Shown one piece after another: positions 10,386 through 21,093 of a stretch of 64,000 nt of DNA. Numbering within the stretch: position 1 is the first letter of the stretch; each line of letters starts with the position of its first letter. The DNA comes from Cordylochernes scorpioides (Eukaryota; Arthropoda; Arachnida; Pseudoscorpiones; Chernetidae). The stretch is from NCBI GenBank assembly GCA_030710605.1, contig CP092879.1, positions 46,866,374 through 46,930,373 on the forward strand, in the 5' to 3' direction. The position numbers and the translations under genes were made by a program. Below the pieces are notes generated by a model. That model was not told where the DNA came from. It worked only from the letters and a program-made list of their open reading frames with translations, and did not search any database.

Positions 10386-10651
10386 AGCTATAGGTAATCA
10401 AGTAATAAGGTCACAAGAAAAAGATCACAGTAGATGAATTTGATCCTCACAAACCCCCAGGTTTCCCATGAAGTTCTGTTGTTAAGGAATGTTTCAATTT
10501 CCACTTTGAGGTCTGAGGAGGTTTCTGTTTGTATTCTCTACTTTCATCATTAATATCTCATTGTAATATACAGCTCACATCTAGAATAGATTCTTCAATT
10601 AAAAAGAGCTGAAATATATATTTTTTTTACTTATCCTTTTATTAGTCTAAA

Positions 10652-10965
10652 TTAGATAAGATTTTGGAGGTTGTGCTCATAAATAAGTTCAAGAACTCTT
10701 CTTGGTTCTCTGTACAGGGCTCCTTTGTCCTTTCCAATACAATTCAGTATATGTTGGGGAGTGGCCTCTTCGGTTTTGCACCTAGTGCACATGGTGAAGC
10801 TTTTGGCTCCCTCTTTATAGACTAGAGGGCGCAGGTGACCAGATTTCCATCTGGCCAACTGTGTCGACTTCCTTCTGTTTAGTTGGAGGGTCTGTTCTTT
10901 GGGGTTTTCTATTTGGTACCAAGAATGATGGAAACTATCTCTATGGTTCCTTATCAGGTGAAATC
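10652..10965 (-). pseudogene. LINE ORF2 C-terminal relic
   Basis: The minus-strand frame ends with STQLARWKSGHLRPLVYKEG, then FTMCTRCKTEEATPQHILNC and ALYREPRRVLELIYEHNLQN before a stop. GHLR, C-x2-C, ATPxHIL and C match the zinc-type C-terminus of I/Jockey-like LINE proteins. It is a different subfamily from the copy at 4003. The frame upstream of about 10965 no longer looks like a retroelement, so the copy is a 5'-truncated remnant in the MLP intron. Its TAATAAAAGGATAAGTAAAA tail lies at 10621-10645. Confidence 0.75.
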
Positions 10966-11201
10966 TAAATGTGTCAAAATCTTCAAAGTTAAAATTTAGC
11001 ACAATACCAAATTTCAAATAAGGAAAGAGCTGGTAATTTGAATAGTTGGAATTTGAAAAATTAGTTGAAGTAAGTGTTGAATCAAAGAGATTCTGTTTTT
11101 TTTTTGTTTTTTTTTTAAATATATTATTGCTCAAGCCATCAACAATGTTCAATTGCATCATCAGAACTCTTTTATTTTTTGCAACTATACACCAGGTTTA
11201 T

Positions 11202-11530
11202 ATAAAAGTGCGTACCTGGATCTGTAAAGAAAAAAAAAATTTTTTTCTTTCTTTCTCAAAATATTTCGAGAGATTGCTCCCTCTTTATCAATTTATTGCA
11301 CAGTAAACTTAATTTACAAATTCTTGTAGATCACATGAAAACAACTTTAGTCATTGGTCAAAAATAATTAATGATAATAATACATTAAAATTGAAAATAA
11401 TAATTTAAAAAGAATTTGTAAATCAAGTTTACTGTGCAATAAATTGATAAAGAGGGAGCAATCTCTCGAACTATTTTGAGAAAAAAAAAGTTTTTTTTTC
11501 TTTACAGATCCAGGTACACCCTTTTCTATA
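11202..11530. mobile_element. foldback element with about 120-bp arms
   Basis: GTACCTGGATCTGTAAAG...TTTATTGCACAGTAAACTT on the left is matched by its reverse complement AAGTTTACTGTGCAATAAAT...CTTTACAGATCCAGGTAC on the right. The spacer is about 75 bp and AT-rich. It is not related by eye to the other foldback families. Confidence 0.8.
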
Positions 11531-11650
11531 AACTTAATTGATGGATCAACTTTTGACTTAAACTACGCAAGGTGTTCTGTACAATTTAAAACACCACACA
11601 ATATGTGTAGAAGTATTGTTGGGAGCTGAGCAGCCAGGTGTGTGATGCAG

Positions 11651-11747
11651 GCCTGGCACAAGACCACCTGCTTCAACTGCAAGGAGTGCAACAAGAGGCT
11701 GGAGTCCACCACCCTGTGTGAGAGGGAGGGGGAGATTTACTGCAAGA
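11651..11747 (+). CDS. muscle LIM protein, exon with core of LIM domain 2
   Basis: The acceptor is GTGATGCAG|GCC and the donor AAGA|GTAAGA. The exon encodes [20 protein letters not shown], then [12 protein letters not shown], giving the His, the inter-finger C-x2-C and the next Cys. It enters in phase 0 and leaves in phase 1. One oddity: family members have W-H-K-x-C, whereas here a tandem ACC-ACC codon gives H-x3-C instead of H-x2-C. This may be a real insertion or an assembly slip. Confidence 0.93.
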
Positions 11748-11862
11748 GTAAGACACCACACTTATCATCATCACTATATGATCATCATTTATTGTACAGT
11801 TACTAACTTTCGAACACCTCCATAGACAGCACCAAACAACAAGATTTAGAACAACCCATTGT

Positions 11863-12145
11863 TAGAAGAGGAGTAGACCTCTTTAAAAATCCTGACTTTT
11901 ACTGACCCGGTTGATAGACCTCAGCAAGGGTCCCACTCCAGGGATACAGAGGAGCTGCGTCTGTACTCATGTTAGAGTCAGCAGCAAAGGCTTCCATGTT
12001 AGGAACGGCCTCAAATTACAGGCAAAGTCAGACTTTCACCAAAGTGTGCCTGGATAATGATGCTATGATCAACGAAAGCTACACCCCATTCCATGAGAAA
12101 CTCATGGAATTTGTGTAATCTTTACACAAGGGGATAAGAAACAAC
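11863..12145 (+). mobile_element. dispersed retroelement 3' end with (AAC)n tail
   Basis: The block with GGGTCCCACTCCAGGGATAC, GACTTTCACCAAAGTGTG and CTCATGGAATTT ends in GGGATAAGAAACAACAACA. The same block is inverted at 18945-19330 and its tail recurs at 14925-15235. An AAC-type tail suggests a SINE or LINE 3' end; no protein match is visible. Confidence 0.65.
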
Positions 12146-12184
12146 AACAGAACACTTCCGTGTGAGAAGACCATCCTCTTAGAG

Positions 12185-12418
12185 CAGGGGTCAGCAACCT
12201 GCGGCTCACAAGCCACATGCAGCTCACAAGTCACATGCAGCTCACAAGCCACATGCAGCTCTTTGAATGTGAAGCTGCATGTAATACTCCTATAAATAAA
12301 AACTTTATTTATATGGGCACTATTTGGCAAGAAAAAAAATTGTGGCCTTTTAAAAACTTTGAAATTTTGTAAATTGTAATTTTTGACTCTTCCGACTCAA
12401 AAGGTTGCCGACCCCTTC
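12185..12418. mobile_element. hAT-like MITE
   Basis: It starts CAGGGGTCAGCAACCTGCGG and ends AAGGTTGCCGACCCCTTC, a classic hAT-type terminal inverted repeat. The flanking CTCTTAGAG/CTCTAGAG could be a diverged 8-bp duplication. Copies are at 21652 and 47742. Confidence 0.8.
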
Positions 12419-12420
12419 TC

Positions 12421-12680
12421 TAGAGGACACCTATCTACAAAGGACAGTTTTCATCACCAAAATTAGTTGCTCTCCACTAAGAGGACACCTCTCCCTAAAA
12501 TAAGACATCAGCAGTAGAGCATTTCTGTAAAGGACAACACCAAGTTGCATAGCCAGCTGTCCTATAGAGAGATGTGTAGAGAATTGCTAATTAGTAAAAA
12601 TGGTAATTTCTTTGATGATGAAAACTGTCCTTTGTAGATAAGAGTCTTCTTGCCAGAGTATCCTTTAATGTTCTTACTGT
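12421..12680. mobile_element. pogo-like MITE copies, diverged
   Basis: GAGGACACCTATCTACAAAG, AGAATTGCTAATTAGTAAAA and a degraded right end TTCTTACTGTA match the CAGTAGAACC family. It appears to be two overlapping partial copies. Confidence 0.6.
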
Positions 12681-12709
12681 ATGCCCAAATTTTTAAAAAT
12701 TATATTCTT

Positions 12710-12790
12710 CTTTTTAACTCTACTCAATCATATCAGGGTATCAAGTTTGTAGAACTTGTTGATAGTGTCTGCTGGGGATGAGTTGTTGTT
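12710..12790 (-). mobile_element. LINE 3' tail fragment
   Basis: CTACTCAATCATATCAGGGT followed by TATCAAGTTTGTAG...GTCTGCTGGGGATGAG matches the 3' end of the LINE relic at 4003. Confidence 0.65.
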
Positions 12791-13492
12791 GTTGTCGTGT
12801 CCAATAAAGAGCCTCAGATGTCCTCATACATCTCTATCACAGTAGTTGCAATGTCCACTATCTTGGGTGTGTAAAGCTGTTGCTCTGGGTTCATGTCAAT
12901 TTTTTTGCAAGGCTGCGGCCATTGCTGGGCATGAGAATATGTGGGTAGGTTTTTCATTGGAAAATGGGTACCATTGCCACGTTAGTCACCTTGGAAATGA
13001 ACCAGAATTTGGTTGAATATTCCAGGGGGGACCGCAGGGAGGTGTGCTTGGGGTATTATGATGTTTGTTTGTGCCAATATAAAACCAAATTGGATTTAAG
13101 ACCAAATCAATTTATCCTATGATATCAGTTTAAAAATTGAAATAGGCAGTACTTGATTATAAAAGACATTAGCAATGTGCTGACAGCAGGAAAAGTACCT
13201 GACATGAAAGGGGCTAGTAGGTTTGTGTTCAGTTCCCCAACAACTAAATGTAGTGCTGACTGGCTATATCTATATCAGAGATCTCCAGACAGACATCCTT
13301 CCCAAACTGGTGGTAAACAAGGATGTTTATAGGACTCCCCTCCTTCCTCTGTAGAGGTGTGTTAGCTGCTCTTCCCTCCCTCCCTTCATCAGTTTATTTA
13401 AATGGTGTTGACCAAATGTATTTGTTTGAAAGACATTATATACATATATATATGAAAAAAATAATAGAAAAAATAAAAGATAAGTGGGTCAG
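12791..13492. other. MLP intron, nothing recognised
   Basis: A GTTGTTGTTG tract begins it. The rest shows no terminal repeat, no coding frame and no match elsewhere in the window. Confidence 0.5.
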
Positions 13493-13670
13493 GTGTTGAT
13501 ATTAAAAATAAAGAAGGCATTTCCTGACCACGAGCACATGTGCTTTTTTATATAATACCACGGAGCAAGCTAAATAAACGTTTAGTTTATTTTTGCTCCA
13601 CCAGATGGCACTCTGCCATCTAAAAAGCACATGTGCTCATGGTCAGGAGATGCCTTCTTTATTTTTAATA
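13493..13670. mobile_element. foldback element (AAGAAGGCAT family)
   Basis: TAAAGAAGGCATTTCCTGAC...GAGCACATGTGC and its inverse GCACATGTGCTC...GATGCCTTCTTTAT form the arms, with nested AATAAACGTTTAGTTTATT in the loop. A second partial copy is at 18400. Confidence 0.8.
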
Positions 13671-13676
13671 TATATA

Positions 13677-13838
13677 CAGTTAAACCTGTCTATAGCACCC
13701 CCTCTTGGGACTCACCAAAATAGGGTGCTATAGACAGGTCACTTTTAATGTAAATAGTATTGTACTATGTATTTAAAATCGGGCACTATAGAGATGGAAG
13801 CGCTATTTAGAGGGGGCGCTATAGACAGGTTTAACTGT
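13677..13838. mobile_element. pogo-like MITE (TATAGCGCC family), complete
   Basis: TA-flanked CAGTTAAACCTGTCTATAGC at the left and GCGCTATAGACAGGTTTAAC at the right. It is 162 bp, noncoding. Confidence 0.85.
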
Positions 13839-14372
13839 ATTTCTTGATTTCTCAGGAAACCTCTGGGACCAAAAGATTTTTGGTCATAGAGGTACAGTCT
13901 GTACCACGCGGAAGAGGGCCAACTGCCCAAAACGTGGCGTGATCGTAGCCGACCAATAGGAGGGCGCCATTCCAAAAAAAAAAGCAAACCGTGACAGAGG
14001 CCGATGAGGAATGACGCTCGTAACTGTATATAGAATATATTGTGTATTTGCCCCCCAGTTAGTATGGGATTGATGTCAAATAAAATTCCAAACAATGTGG
14101 CAACAAAAGGAAGAAAGACATCTAGGCTGTACATTCCATTCAGAGGTCGCAGTTTTCTTAAAGGACATCTTGAACACAGGGAGGAGAAGGCATGTCTAAA
14201 TTAGGTGAAACATTTAAGGGGGCTTGGGAAAGTTGGACAGGCATCTCTCTGTCATTCGGGGCACTGACCAGATGATCAGTTGTCTCTCTCGCTCCACAAT
14301 CGTGGCGTTTCTTTCCCTTTGAAGTTCCTGTCAGCAATTCTTGATTGCTCAATTGATCACATCTATTGAAGG
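13839..14372. other. MLP intron; short block shared with 52146
   Basis: The segment AAAGCAAACCGTGACAG...ACGCTCGTAACTGTATATAG (about 13978-14035) is an inverted, diverged copy of the block at 52146-52215. Otherwise nothing is recognised. Confidence 0.5.
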
Positions 14373-14680
14373 GGGGTCGGTGGATGAGTGGTCTAAACTG
14401 TTGGTTTTCGACTGTTATGATCCGGGATCTAATCCTGCATTGGGCACTTTTTTTTTTTTTTTTCTAATAAAAAAAAAAAATCCAATGCAAAGGTCAACCC
14501 CACCAGCGAATGCAAGTAACCAAACGGGGCTATGGCATATTTGTAAGTGCAAAGTCGAACTGCTTTTCATGTATGTAGACATGTAGTGCACTTAAGGTAA
14601 AAGTAGTCACCTACTTCTACCCACCAAAATTATCATCAACTGTACCACATGTACTTAGGGATAAGCAAAAAAAAAAAAAA
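14373..14680 (+). mobile_element. tRNA-derived SINE
   Basis: GGGGTCGGTGGATGAGTGG with box B-like GGGATCTAATCC, an internal T/A tract, then GTAACCAAACGGGGC and the tail GGGATAAGC plus poly(A). Confidence 0.85.
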
Positions 14681-14924
14681 GGATTCAGCTAACCTTCAGC
14701 TACTTGATTGGTAGGTTTTTTTATTGTTAGACAATATGTAACTCCTCTTGCATATAATTGGATCATCTTGCTCTGGAGGCTCTGTTGGCGACAAAGAATA
14801 AATACAATGCATTAGCTCTCTCCTTATAGGGCTGCACAATAGAAGAAACATTGAGAAAAGAGAGCTCTATGTAAATGGATATGTAAATGAACCTGTAAAT
14901 AGCTAACTCATATTTTCTAAGGGA

Positions 14925-15235
14925 TTATGCTTGGATGTGTCTGCATCATGGTGTCATGATCAATGAAAGCTGCATCCCTATACTCCATTCCATGAGATCA
15001 TGGACTCATGGAATTTATGCAATCACAAGGTGATAAGAAACAACACAACAACAACAAGGTGAACGATCACCTGTAAATAACTAACTCATCTTTTTTAAGG
15101 GATTATGTCTGGATGTGCCTGGATCATGGTGTCATGATCAATGAAAGCTGCACCCCTATACTCCATTCCATGAGATCATGGACTCATGGAATTTATGCAA
15201 TCACAAGGTGATAAGAAACAACACAACCACAAGGG
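14925..15235 (+). mobile_element. two tails of the (AAC)n-ending element
   Basis: Two nearly identical segments (14925-15055 and 15107-15235) carry TCATGATCAATGAAAGCTGC, CCATGAGATCATGGACTCAT and GATAAGAAACAACA. They may be one copy duplicated locally, since the intervening CTAACTCAT...AAGGGATTATG is duplicated too. Confidence 0.7.
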
Positions 15236-15315
15236 ATTATGTACCTGAGAGAATCCTGTGTAGGACATAGGTCACCAATAAAAGGCTTGTTATTGGTAGA
15301 CAATATATAAATTAT

Positions 15316-15455
15316 GAAAAAGGCATCTCCTTATCGTGCAACTGAAAGGAATAATTAGAAATCAACGAGAATAGTTGATATTTATTTTGATAGATGGTGC
15401 AAGCCATCAGCAACTTTCACTTGCACGATAAGGAGATGCCTTTTTCATAATTTAT
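15316..15455. mobile_element. foldback element
   Basis: AAATTATGAAAAAGGCATCT...CTTATCGTGCAA and the inverse TTGCACGATAAGGAGATGCC...TTTTTCATAATTT form long arms around a short AT-rich loop. Confidence 0.8.
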
Positions 15456-15553
15456 GAACCTTATCCCAGTACAATATCACATTTGTACTATTTTTTCACA
15501 ATATGTAAATTGTGTCTCTACACCCAACTGACAGAAAGGTTATGTTGCTGCAG

Positions 15554-15627
15554 CTTGCTACGGTCGCATGTTTGGCCCCAAAGGATACGGCTATGGCCAA
15601 GGAGCCGGCACATTGCAGATGGCCTGA
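15554..15627 (+). CDS. muscle LIM protein, terminal exon
   Basis: The acceptor is TATGTTGCTGCAG|CT. With A from the previous exon it encodes [19 protein letters not shown], then TLQMA and TGA at 15625-15627. It supplies the last Cys pair of LIM2 and the second GPKGYG glycine-rich tail. The C-terminal ending after GAGTLQMA is typical of short two-LIM CRP/MLP proteins. No third or later LIM follows, so this is a two-LIM protein. Confidence 0.95.
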
Positions 15628-16642
15628 AGAGATGACAAGTCTACCTGACCACATGTTGTTTCAACACACTCTCTATTTTACCTATTTCTTGGATTTTTTA
15701 AATTGTTTTTTATTTTTTGACCAGTATCATCTTTTGATTATTATGTTTTTTTCCTCTTTCTATTCCAGCAATTTAAAAACAAAATGTTTTACCATTTTTA
15801 TATTTCTTAGATTTTTAAAAATCTTTTTATATTTTTTTGACCAGTATCATATTTTGATTATTATGTTTTTTCTTCTTTCTTTTTATTCCAGCAATTTGAA
15901 AAAAATGTTTTACCATTTTCCATCTTTCTTTCCTCTTGATACCATTCCATTCCAATCATTATTATCATTACAGTAGAACCTCCTTGTAAAGGACAACACC
16001 TAGTTGTAAACACAAAGTATCCTTTAAGAAGAGGTTTCCTCTTACAAGAGAGTTACTAAAGAGTAAAAATGCCAGTTTAACAAATGAAAATTGTCCTTTG
16101 TAGAAAGGTGTTCACCAGCGCGAGTGTCCTTTAATGGAGGTTCTACTGTATATCTTTTATTATTTTTTTAAAAGTTGTATTCCAATCTACTTATCAACTT
16201 TTATTCTTTCTCTCATATTTTTTTAAACATTTTTTAATGAGGAGTATTTTTTCTTATTTTTTATAACTTTTCTCCATATATTATTATAATTGTTTTTTTT
16301 TTGTTGTTTTTTAGACTTTTATATTATGTAGTAATCTCCAATTTTTTTGTTTTATTATTATTCTTTTTTTTTCCATTTTTTTTTTTGTGTTTTCTTTGAA
16401 TTTTTTTGGGACTGCCTTATATATAAAACAACATTTGGGGTTATTCAATGTTAATGGCCAAATTTATTTTACAAAAAAATGTGTTTTTCTCTATTCTATG
16501 ATATATAAGAGACTATATAAAAGAAATGTTGTGTTTGCCAAATTGTTGTCAAGTTGTTGTGCCAAAATTGTGGTGCTTATCTCCTTTCAAGCCATTTGGC
16601 AATATTGTTCTAACAAGTGTTATAAACCCCTCAATCAATAAA
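15628..16642 (+). other. probable 3' UTR of the muscle LIM gene
   Basis: Very T-rich sequence follows the stop codon, with an AATAAA at 16637-16642. A pogo-like MITE (15971-16148) would lie within the transcript. The polyadenylation site is inferred; another A-rich candidate (CTAAATAAAAAAAGG) lies near 18820. Confidence 0.4.
15971..16148. mobile_element. pogo/Tigger-like MITE, complete
   Basis: CAGTAGAACCTCCTTGTAAA to GGAGGTTCTACTG, TA-flanked, 178 bp. Confidence 0.85.
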
Positions 16643-16917
16643 AAAGAAAGAAAGGATTTTAACTGAATCTTCTTTTTACCTTTATCTTTTATTCATTTTT
16701 TCTCTTTTTTTCTTTTTTATTACCAAATTTATAAATCTTGAAAATCAATTTTATGTTCTTTCTCTATAAGCTTTGGCTTATGCTGATACAACAGTCTCTT
16801 CTCTCCTTCCAGACCATAGCCTGAAATATGGTTACTCGGTCTCTTTTGGAGGTGGCCTCTCATCAGAGGATCTTGTATCAATATTAAAGTGAAATCATCA
16901 GAGATAAAGGATTACAA

Positions 16918-17150
16918 AAAAAAGGCATTAGCGGCGCAACTTGTATAAAGTATAAAGTAGATTCAGAGAAAAATGATACAGAGAAAAACACAGCCACATC
17001 AACCAATAGTTTACTTCAACTCCCGACATCCTGTCATTCTCTTTAGGGGAATGATGAAGTGAGTGTGACAGGAAATTCACTGAAACGTCAGGAGTTAAAC
17101 TATTGGTTGATATAGCTGTATTTTTCTCCAAATTTCTAAATATCATCTGA
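16918..17150. mobile_element. foldback element
   Basis: CATCAACCAATAGTTTACTTC and CAGGAGTTAAACTATTGGTTG form inverted arms. The right arm carries GATGAAGTGA...TCACTGAAACGTC, an arrangement like that in the foldbacks at 7031 and 9598. Confidence 0.65.
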
Positions 17151-17165
17151 ATTTTAAAATATATA

Positions 17166-17518
17166 TAGTTAAACCTGACTATAGCTCCCCCTCTAAATAG
17201 CGCCTCCCTCTCTATAAAGTCCCATTTTAAATACGTAGTACGATGCGATTTACATTAAAAGTAACCTGTCTATAACACCCTATTTTGGTGAGTCCCAAGA
17301 CAGGACGCTATAGACAGGTTTAACTTTACAAACTTCATATACAGTTAAACCTGTCTATAGCGCCCCTCTTAGGACTCACCAAAATAGGGTGCTATAGAGT
17401 GGAGGTGCTATAGGCGGGTCACTTTTAATGTAAAATGTTTACATTTTAATGCTTAAAATCGGGCGCTATAGAAAGGAAGATGTTATTTAGAGGGGGTGCT
17501 ATAGACAGGTTTAACTGT
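17166..17518. mobile_element. two adjacent pogo-like MITEs (TATAGCGCC family)
   Basis: One copy spans about 17166-17326 (diverged ends) and the next 17342-17518. Each runs from GTTAAACCTG to its inverse and shares the ATTTTGGTGAGTCCC core, the second in the opposite orientation. Confidence 0.8.
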
Positions 17519-17611
17519 ATAAACATCATATATTAATTTTTCTTCAAGAGGCTGCTTTTAGCTCATAACATTTTTAAAAGTTCTAAAATACAATTTATTG
17601 TTCTTGTTACA

Positions 17612-17774
17612 AAACCACTTTATTAGGTACCACTCAAAAAGCAACCTAGTGATGATATTTACAACAATGATAATACGTGAAGGTTATTCACATATTAAAC
17701 AAAATGTTAACTCGGGATTCGTTCCCGTTTGATGGCTGTTGGGAATCAAGGGTGTTACCCACTCATCCACCGAC
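17612..17774 (-). mobile_element. second tRNA-like SINE family
   Basis: Minus strand: GTCGGTGGATGAGTGGGTAA then box B-like GGGAACGAATCCC. Downstream, AACCTTCACG and GTACCTAATAAAGTGG match the copy at 60551 over about 165 bp. Confidence 0.75.
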
Positions 17775-17989
17775 TTTAATACAATTTGTTATTTTATAGC
17801 TATATATATGTATTATAAAGTTGTGCAGGAGGATGGTTTTTCATGTACCAAAAGAGGCTTTTCTCTCTTCCTTTAAATATCATTGAAACAATACAATTTT
17901 GTTTGTTTTACCTGTACAGAACGTACTGTTAGTAATAAGAAATGAACCACAACACCTGTTTTGGAAAATACAGACAAAACTCAACCTTT

Positions 17990-18125
17990 TTTATTTTATT
18001 ATTATCCCAAGTACATGTGATACAGACCATGATAATCATGGTGGGTAGTAATTTGCGACTGCTTTTACTCTAAGTGCATCACATATATACACATGTGAAA
18101 AGCAGTTCAAATTTGCACTTTTGTA
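17990..18125 (-). mobile_element. SINE, 3' part
   Basis: ATCCCAAGTACATGTGATAC, the ACCATGATAATCATGG palindrome and CACATGTGAAAAGCAGTTC match the common SINE. The tRNA-like head is absent. Confidence 0.75.
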
Positions 18126-18399
18126 CTGGTATGATAAACCGAAATTCATTATTTTTAAAGGGAGAGGTGTCTCTTTTGGTATATATATATATTTACTATC
18201 CCCTCTCAACTTTATTATATCTATCTATATATATAAATGTTTTTACTATTTTATTCCTCCTTTTTTTATTTCTAATACTAAAATTGGCAGCTTTTTTTAT
18301 ATTTTCTTCATATTATTATTATGTATTTTTAATGAAATATATATTTTGAGATTATATACTTCGTGGATGGCTTTTCTTTGATTTATCAAGAAATTTGGG

Positions 18400-18522
18400 T
18401 TGGCCAAATATCACGGAGCAAGTTAAATAAACATTTAGTTTATTTTTGCTTCACTAGATGGCTCTCTGCCAATCTAAAAAGCACATGTGCTTTTGGTTAG
18501 GAAATGCCTTCTTTATTTTTAA
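18400..18522. mobile_element. foldback (AAGAAGGCAT family), right part
   Basis: ACGGAGCAAGTTAAATAAAC, AAAAGCACATGTGC and AAATGCCTTCTTTATTTTT match the 13493 copy; the left arm is missing. Confidence 0.7.
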
Positions 18523-18944
18523 TACTATATTCTCTTTGTTTTTTAGAGCTTATATATATAATGTATTTGTATAGTTTTAGATATTGTTTCTCTCTCTCTT
18601 GTGAAAAATGTGTTTGTTAGTAATCCTCTCTGTGTTTAATTTGCTCAAATCTCCTCCATGACCAATGTTATGTAGTACAAACAGGACAAAGCTACCTGCT
18701 GCTAATAGATGTTACCCAGATATTGTGTATTTTTGTAGATGACTCATATATAAAACTACCCTCTCTCTCTCTATATTTTTTTGATGTTATATTCCCTAAT
18801 GTTTAGAGAGAAAAAACTAAATAAAAAAAGGCAATATATATTTTAACAATGCTATTAATTTTGTGTATTTTTTGTCTTTCTTATATCATCACCTATTGTG
18901 TCTTTTTTGTGTTATCTCCTTATACTGAGATTATGATGTGTTAT
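18523..18944. other. AT-rich, nothing recognised
   Basis: Low-complexity TA- and CT-rich sequence; no frame or terminal repeat. Confidence 0.5.
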
Positions 18945-19330
18945 TTTATGTTGTTGTTGTTGTTTCTTATCCCCTTTTGTAAAGATTATATGAATTTCTT
19001 TAGTCCATGATCTCATGGAATTGGGTATAGGGGTGCAGATTTCTTTGATCATGGCACTATGATCCAGACACACTTTGGTGAAAGTCTGACTTTGCCTGTA
19101 ATTTGAGGCTGTTCCTAACATGGAAGTCTTTGCTGCCGACTTTAACATGAGTACAGACGCAGCTCCTCCGTATCCCTGGAGTGGGACCCTTGCTGAGGTC
19201 TATCAACCGGGTCAGTTGAACTCAGGATTTTTAAAGAGGTCTTTCTCCTCTTTCTAACAATGCTGCTGTTGGTCCGTGATTGATTATTTGTCAGAGTTAT
19301 TCTGCTTGTTTCGCAGCTGGCCTTCATATC
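18945..19330 (-). mobile_element. dispersed (AAC)n-tailed retroelement, inverted copy
   Basis: GTTGTTGTTGTTTCTTATCC at the left is the tail in reverse. CACTTTGGTGAAAGTCTGAC and CTGGAGTGGGACCC match the 11863 copy inverted. The extra head, up to about 19330, includes GTTATTCTGCTTGTTTCGC. Confidence 0.7.
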
Positions 19331-19657
19331 TGAAGGTCGTTTTCCTATCCGCCAACTGGGGATGTGCTCTGTAGCAAGTGTTATTTTACATTAGCGTAAG
19401 TTAACTTGGGGGTTTATACTGTATAAAGGGGCCCTTCTAATCAAATAAAATCTAAGGATTAAAGTTTTGTCTATTTTTAAATGAATTATCAATCAAGGCT
19501 ATGTAAAAACCTTATCTGCCCATGAGTCCATGCTCCTCCAGCATTCTTGATCAGTACTTTGTAGCATATGAGACTAGGTTACAAAAGTCTATGAAACAGA
19601 TATGGTAGAACCTCCATGAGAGGACACCACCACTAGAGTATATCTCTCTACAAAGGA

Positions 19658-20160
19658 CAGTTTTCAACACAAGGTGAAAAGACCAAATAAATTATATATG
19701 ACGTTACAATGCTGTTAGCGAGATATCACACACTATTTATTTATTTGGATTTGGTCTTTTTACCTTGTGTTTATAATCTACTAGACGGGTGACCCGGGCT
19801 TCGCCCCGGGATTGACCCGTGTGCATATCTACCCGAGTGATATATATTTAGATAAGAATTTTTTTAATAATTGTTTGTTATTAGCATTATCTATTTGTTT
19901 GCATCAGCATAATTTAATCTAATCTTTGATAGAGGGCGCTGTTCGTGAGCTAAGTAGAATAATTTGAATATATAGTTTTAATAATTGATTTATATATTTT
20001 TTAAAATAGCCTATCGTCTTCCCTGTATTTTTTTACCTATGTATGGAAATTTTGGTTTGAATTAGTGAACTACTGCGAATTTGTATACCGGACATACAAA
20101 CAAACAAACATACAAACATTGATTTTTTATATATAGATAATCCAAATTGTGCTTTATCAA
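19658..20160. mobile_element. foldback element interrupted by a Helitron
   Basis: GGTGAAAAGACCAAATAAAT and ATTTGGATTTGGTC are the arms. The constant end TATAATCTA|TAATCCAAATTG is split at 19780/20138 by a 357-bp Helitron. Confidence 0.85.
19781..20137 (-). mobile_element. short non-autonomous Helitron
   Basis: On the minus strand it starts TCTATATATAAAAAATC and ends with hairpin CCCGGGGCGAAGCCCGGG, TCACCCGT and CTAG. It lies exactly between A and T of the foldback's ATCTA|TAATCC, so the empty site can be read from sister copies. This fulfils the Helitron rules: 5' TC, 3' hairpin plus CTRR, A-T target, no duplication. No Rep/helicase coding. Confidence 0.88.
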
Positions 20161-20720
20161 GAACATTTTTCATTTGTAAAATTATCATTTTTTACTATTC
20201 AGAAACTCTCCTCTAAAAGGACACCTCTCCCTAAAGGATACTTTGGCTTTGCAATTAAGTTTTGTCCTTTACAGGGAGGTTTTACTGTGCTAAAATATTC
20301 CATTAATTCTATATACATATAAGAGGATACTCCTGCTAGAAGACACCTCTCCCTAAAGGATACTTTGGCTTTCCAATTAAGTTTTGTCCTTTACAGGGAG
20401 GTTTTACTGTACTAAAATATTCCATTAATTCTATATACATATAAGAGGATACCTCTGCTAGACGACACCTCTCTATAAAGGATAGATTTCATCGCCAAAT
20501 TTAACATTTTTACTACTTAGCAACTCTCCACTAAGAAGACACCTCTCCCTAAAGGACACTTTGGCTTTGCTATAAGAAGACACTCCAGCTAGTGACACCT
20601 TTAAAGCCAGTTTTCATTTGCAAATTATCATTTTTTCTAATAAGCAAATCTCCAGTAAGAGGCCACCTCTTGGAAACTTTGTTTCTGTAACTAAATATCC
20701 TTTAGAGTTTATTCTACTGT
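20161..20720. mobile_element. pogo-like MITE pieces with a 120-bp local duplication
   Basis: ACACCTCTCCCTAAAGGATA...CAGGGAGGTTTTACTGT occurs twice, about 120 bp apart (ending near 20288 and 20408), with the spacer AAAATATTCCATTAATTC duplicated too. Further diverged pieces follow to about 20720. Confidence 0.7.
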
Positions 20721-20868
20721 ATGCATAACTTTATATCTTATTAAAAAATATTTTGATGTTTGGGAAAATTGAAGAAAAAAGAGAGGAAGACCTGCAATGA
20801 GCTGACTGGAAGTGATTAAGAAAGCTATTGGAAGTTCACTAGATGAGCTGCTAACATATCAAATTGGA

Positions 20869-21022
20869 TAAGGCACAATTTGGATTATAGATTATAAACA
20901 CAAGGTAATAAGACCAAATAAATAAATAGTGTGTGACATTCAGTACTTTTGTCTGTTAAAGCTGTTACCGAAACGTCACAAACTATTTATTTATTTGGAT
21001 TTGGTCTTATTACCTTGTGTAG
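20869..21022. mobile_element. foldback element with 11-bp target duplication
   Basis: ATCAAATTGGA occurs at 20858-20868 and 21023-21033. The element runs from TAAGGCACAATTTGG through arms TAATAAGACCAAAT/ATTTGGTCTTATTA to CCTTGTGTAG. The centre has lost much of the stem. Confidence 0.88.
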
Positions 21023-21093
21023 ATCAAATTGGAGAATATTTGTCAATATAGTCTGCAAAAGTTGAACTCTACTTGGACTCTAACAACAACATA

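Noticed and set aside
15628..15976. Frame of 154 residues around the end of the MLP gene
   Set aside because: It reads the terminal exon in another frame and continues in the T-rich 3' UTR as Phe/Leu-rich peptide; the true reading frame ends at 15627.
18074..18381. Hydrophobic frames of about 90 residues
   Set aside because: Low-complexity TA/T-rich DNA gives Tyr/Ile/Phe strings; no start context or homology.
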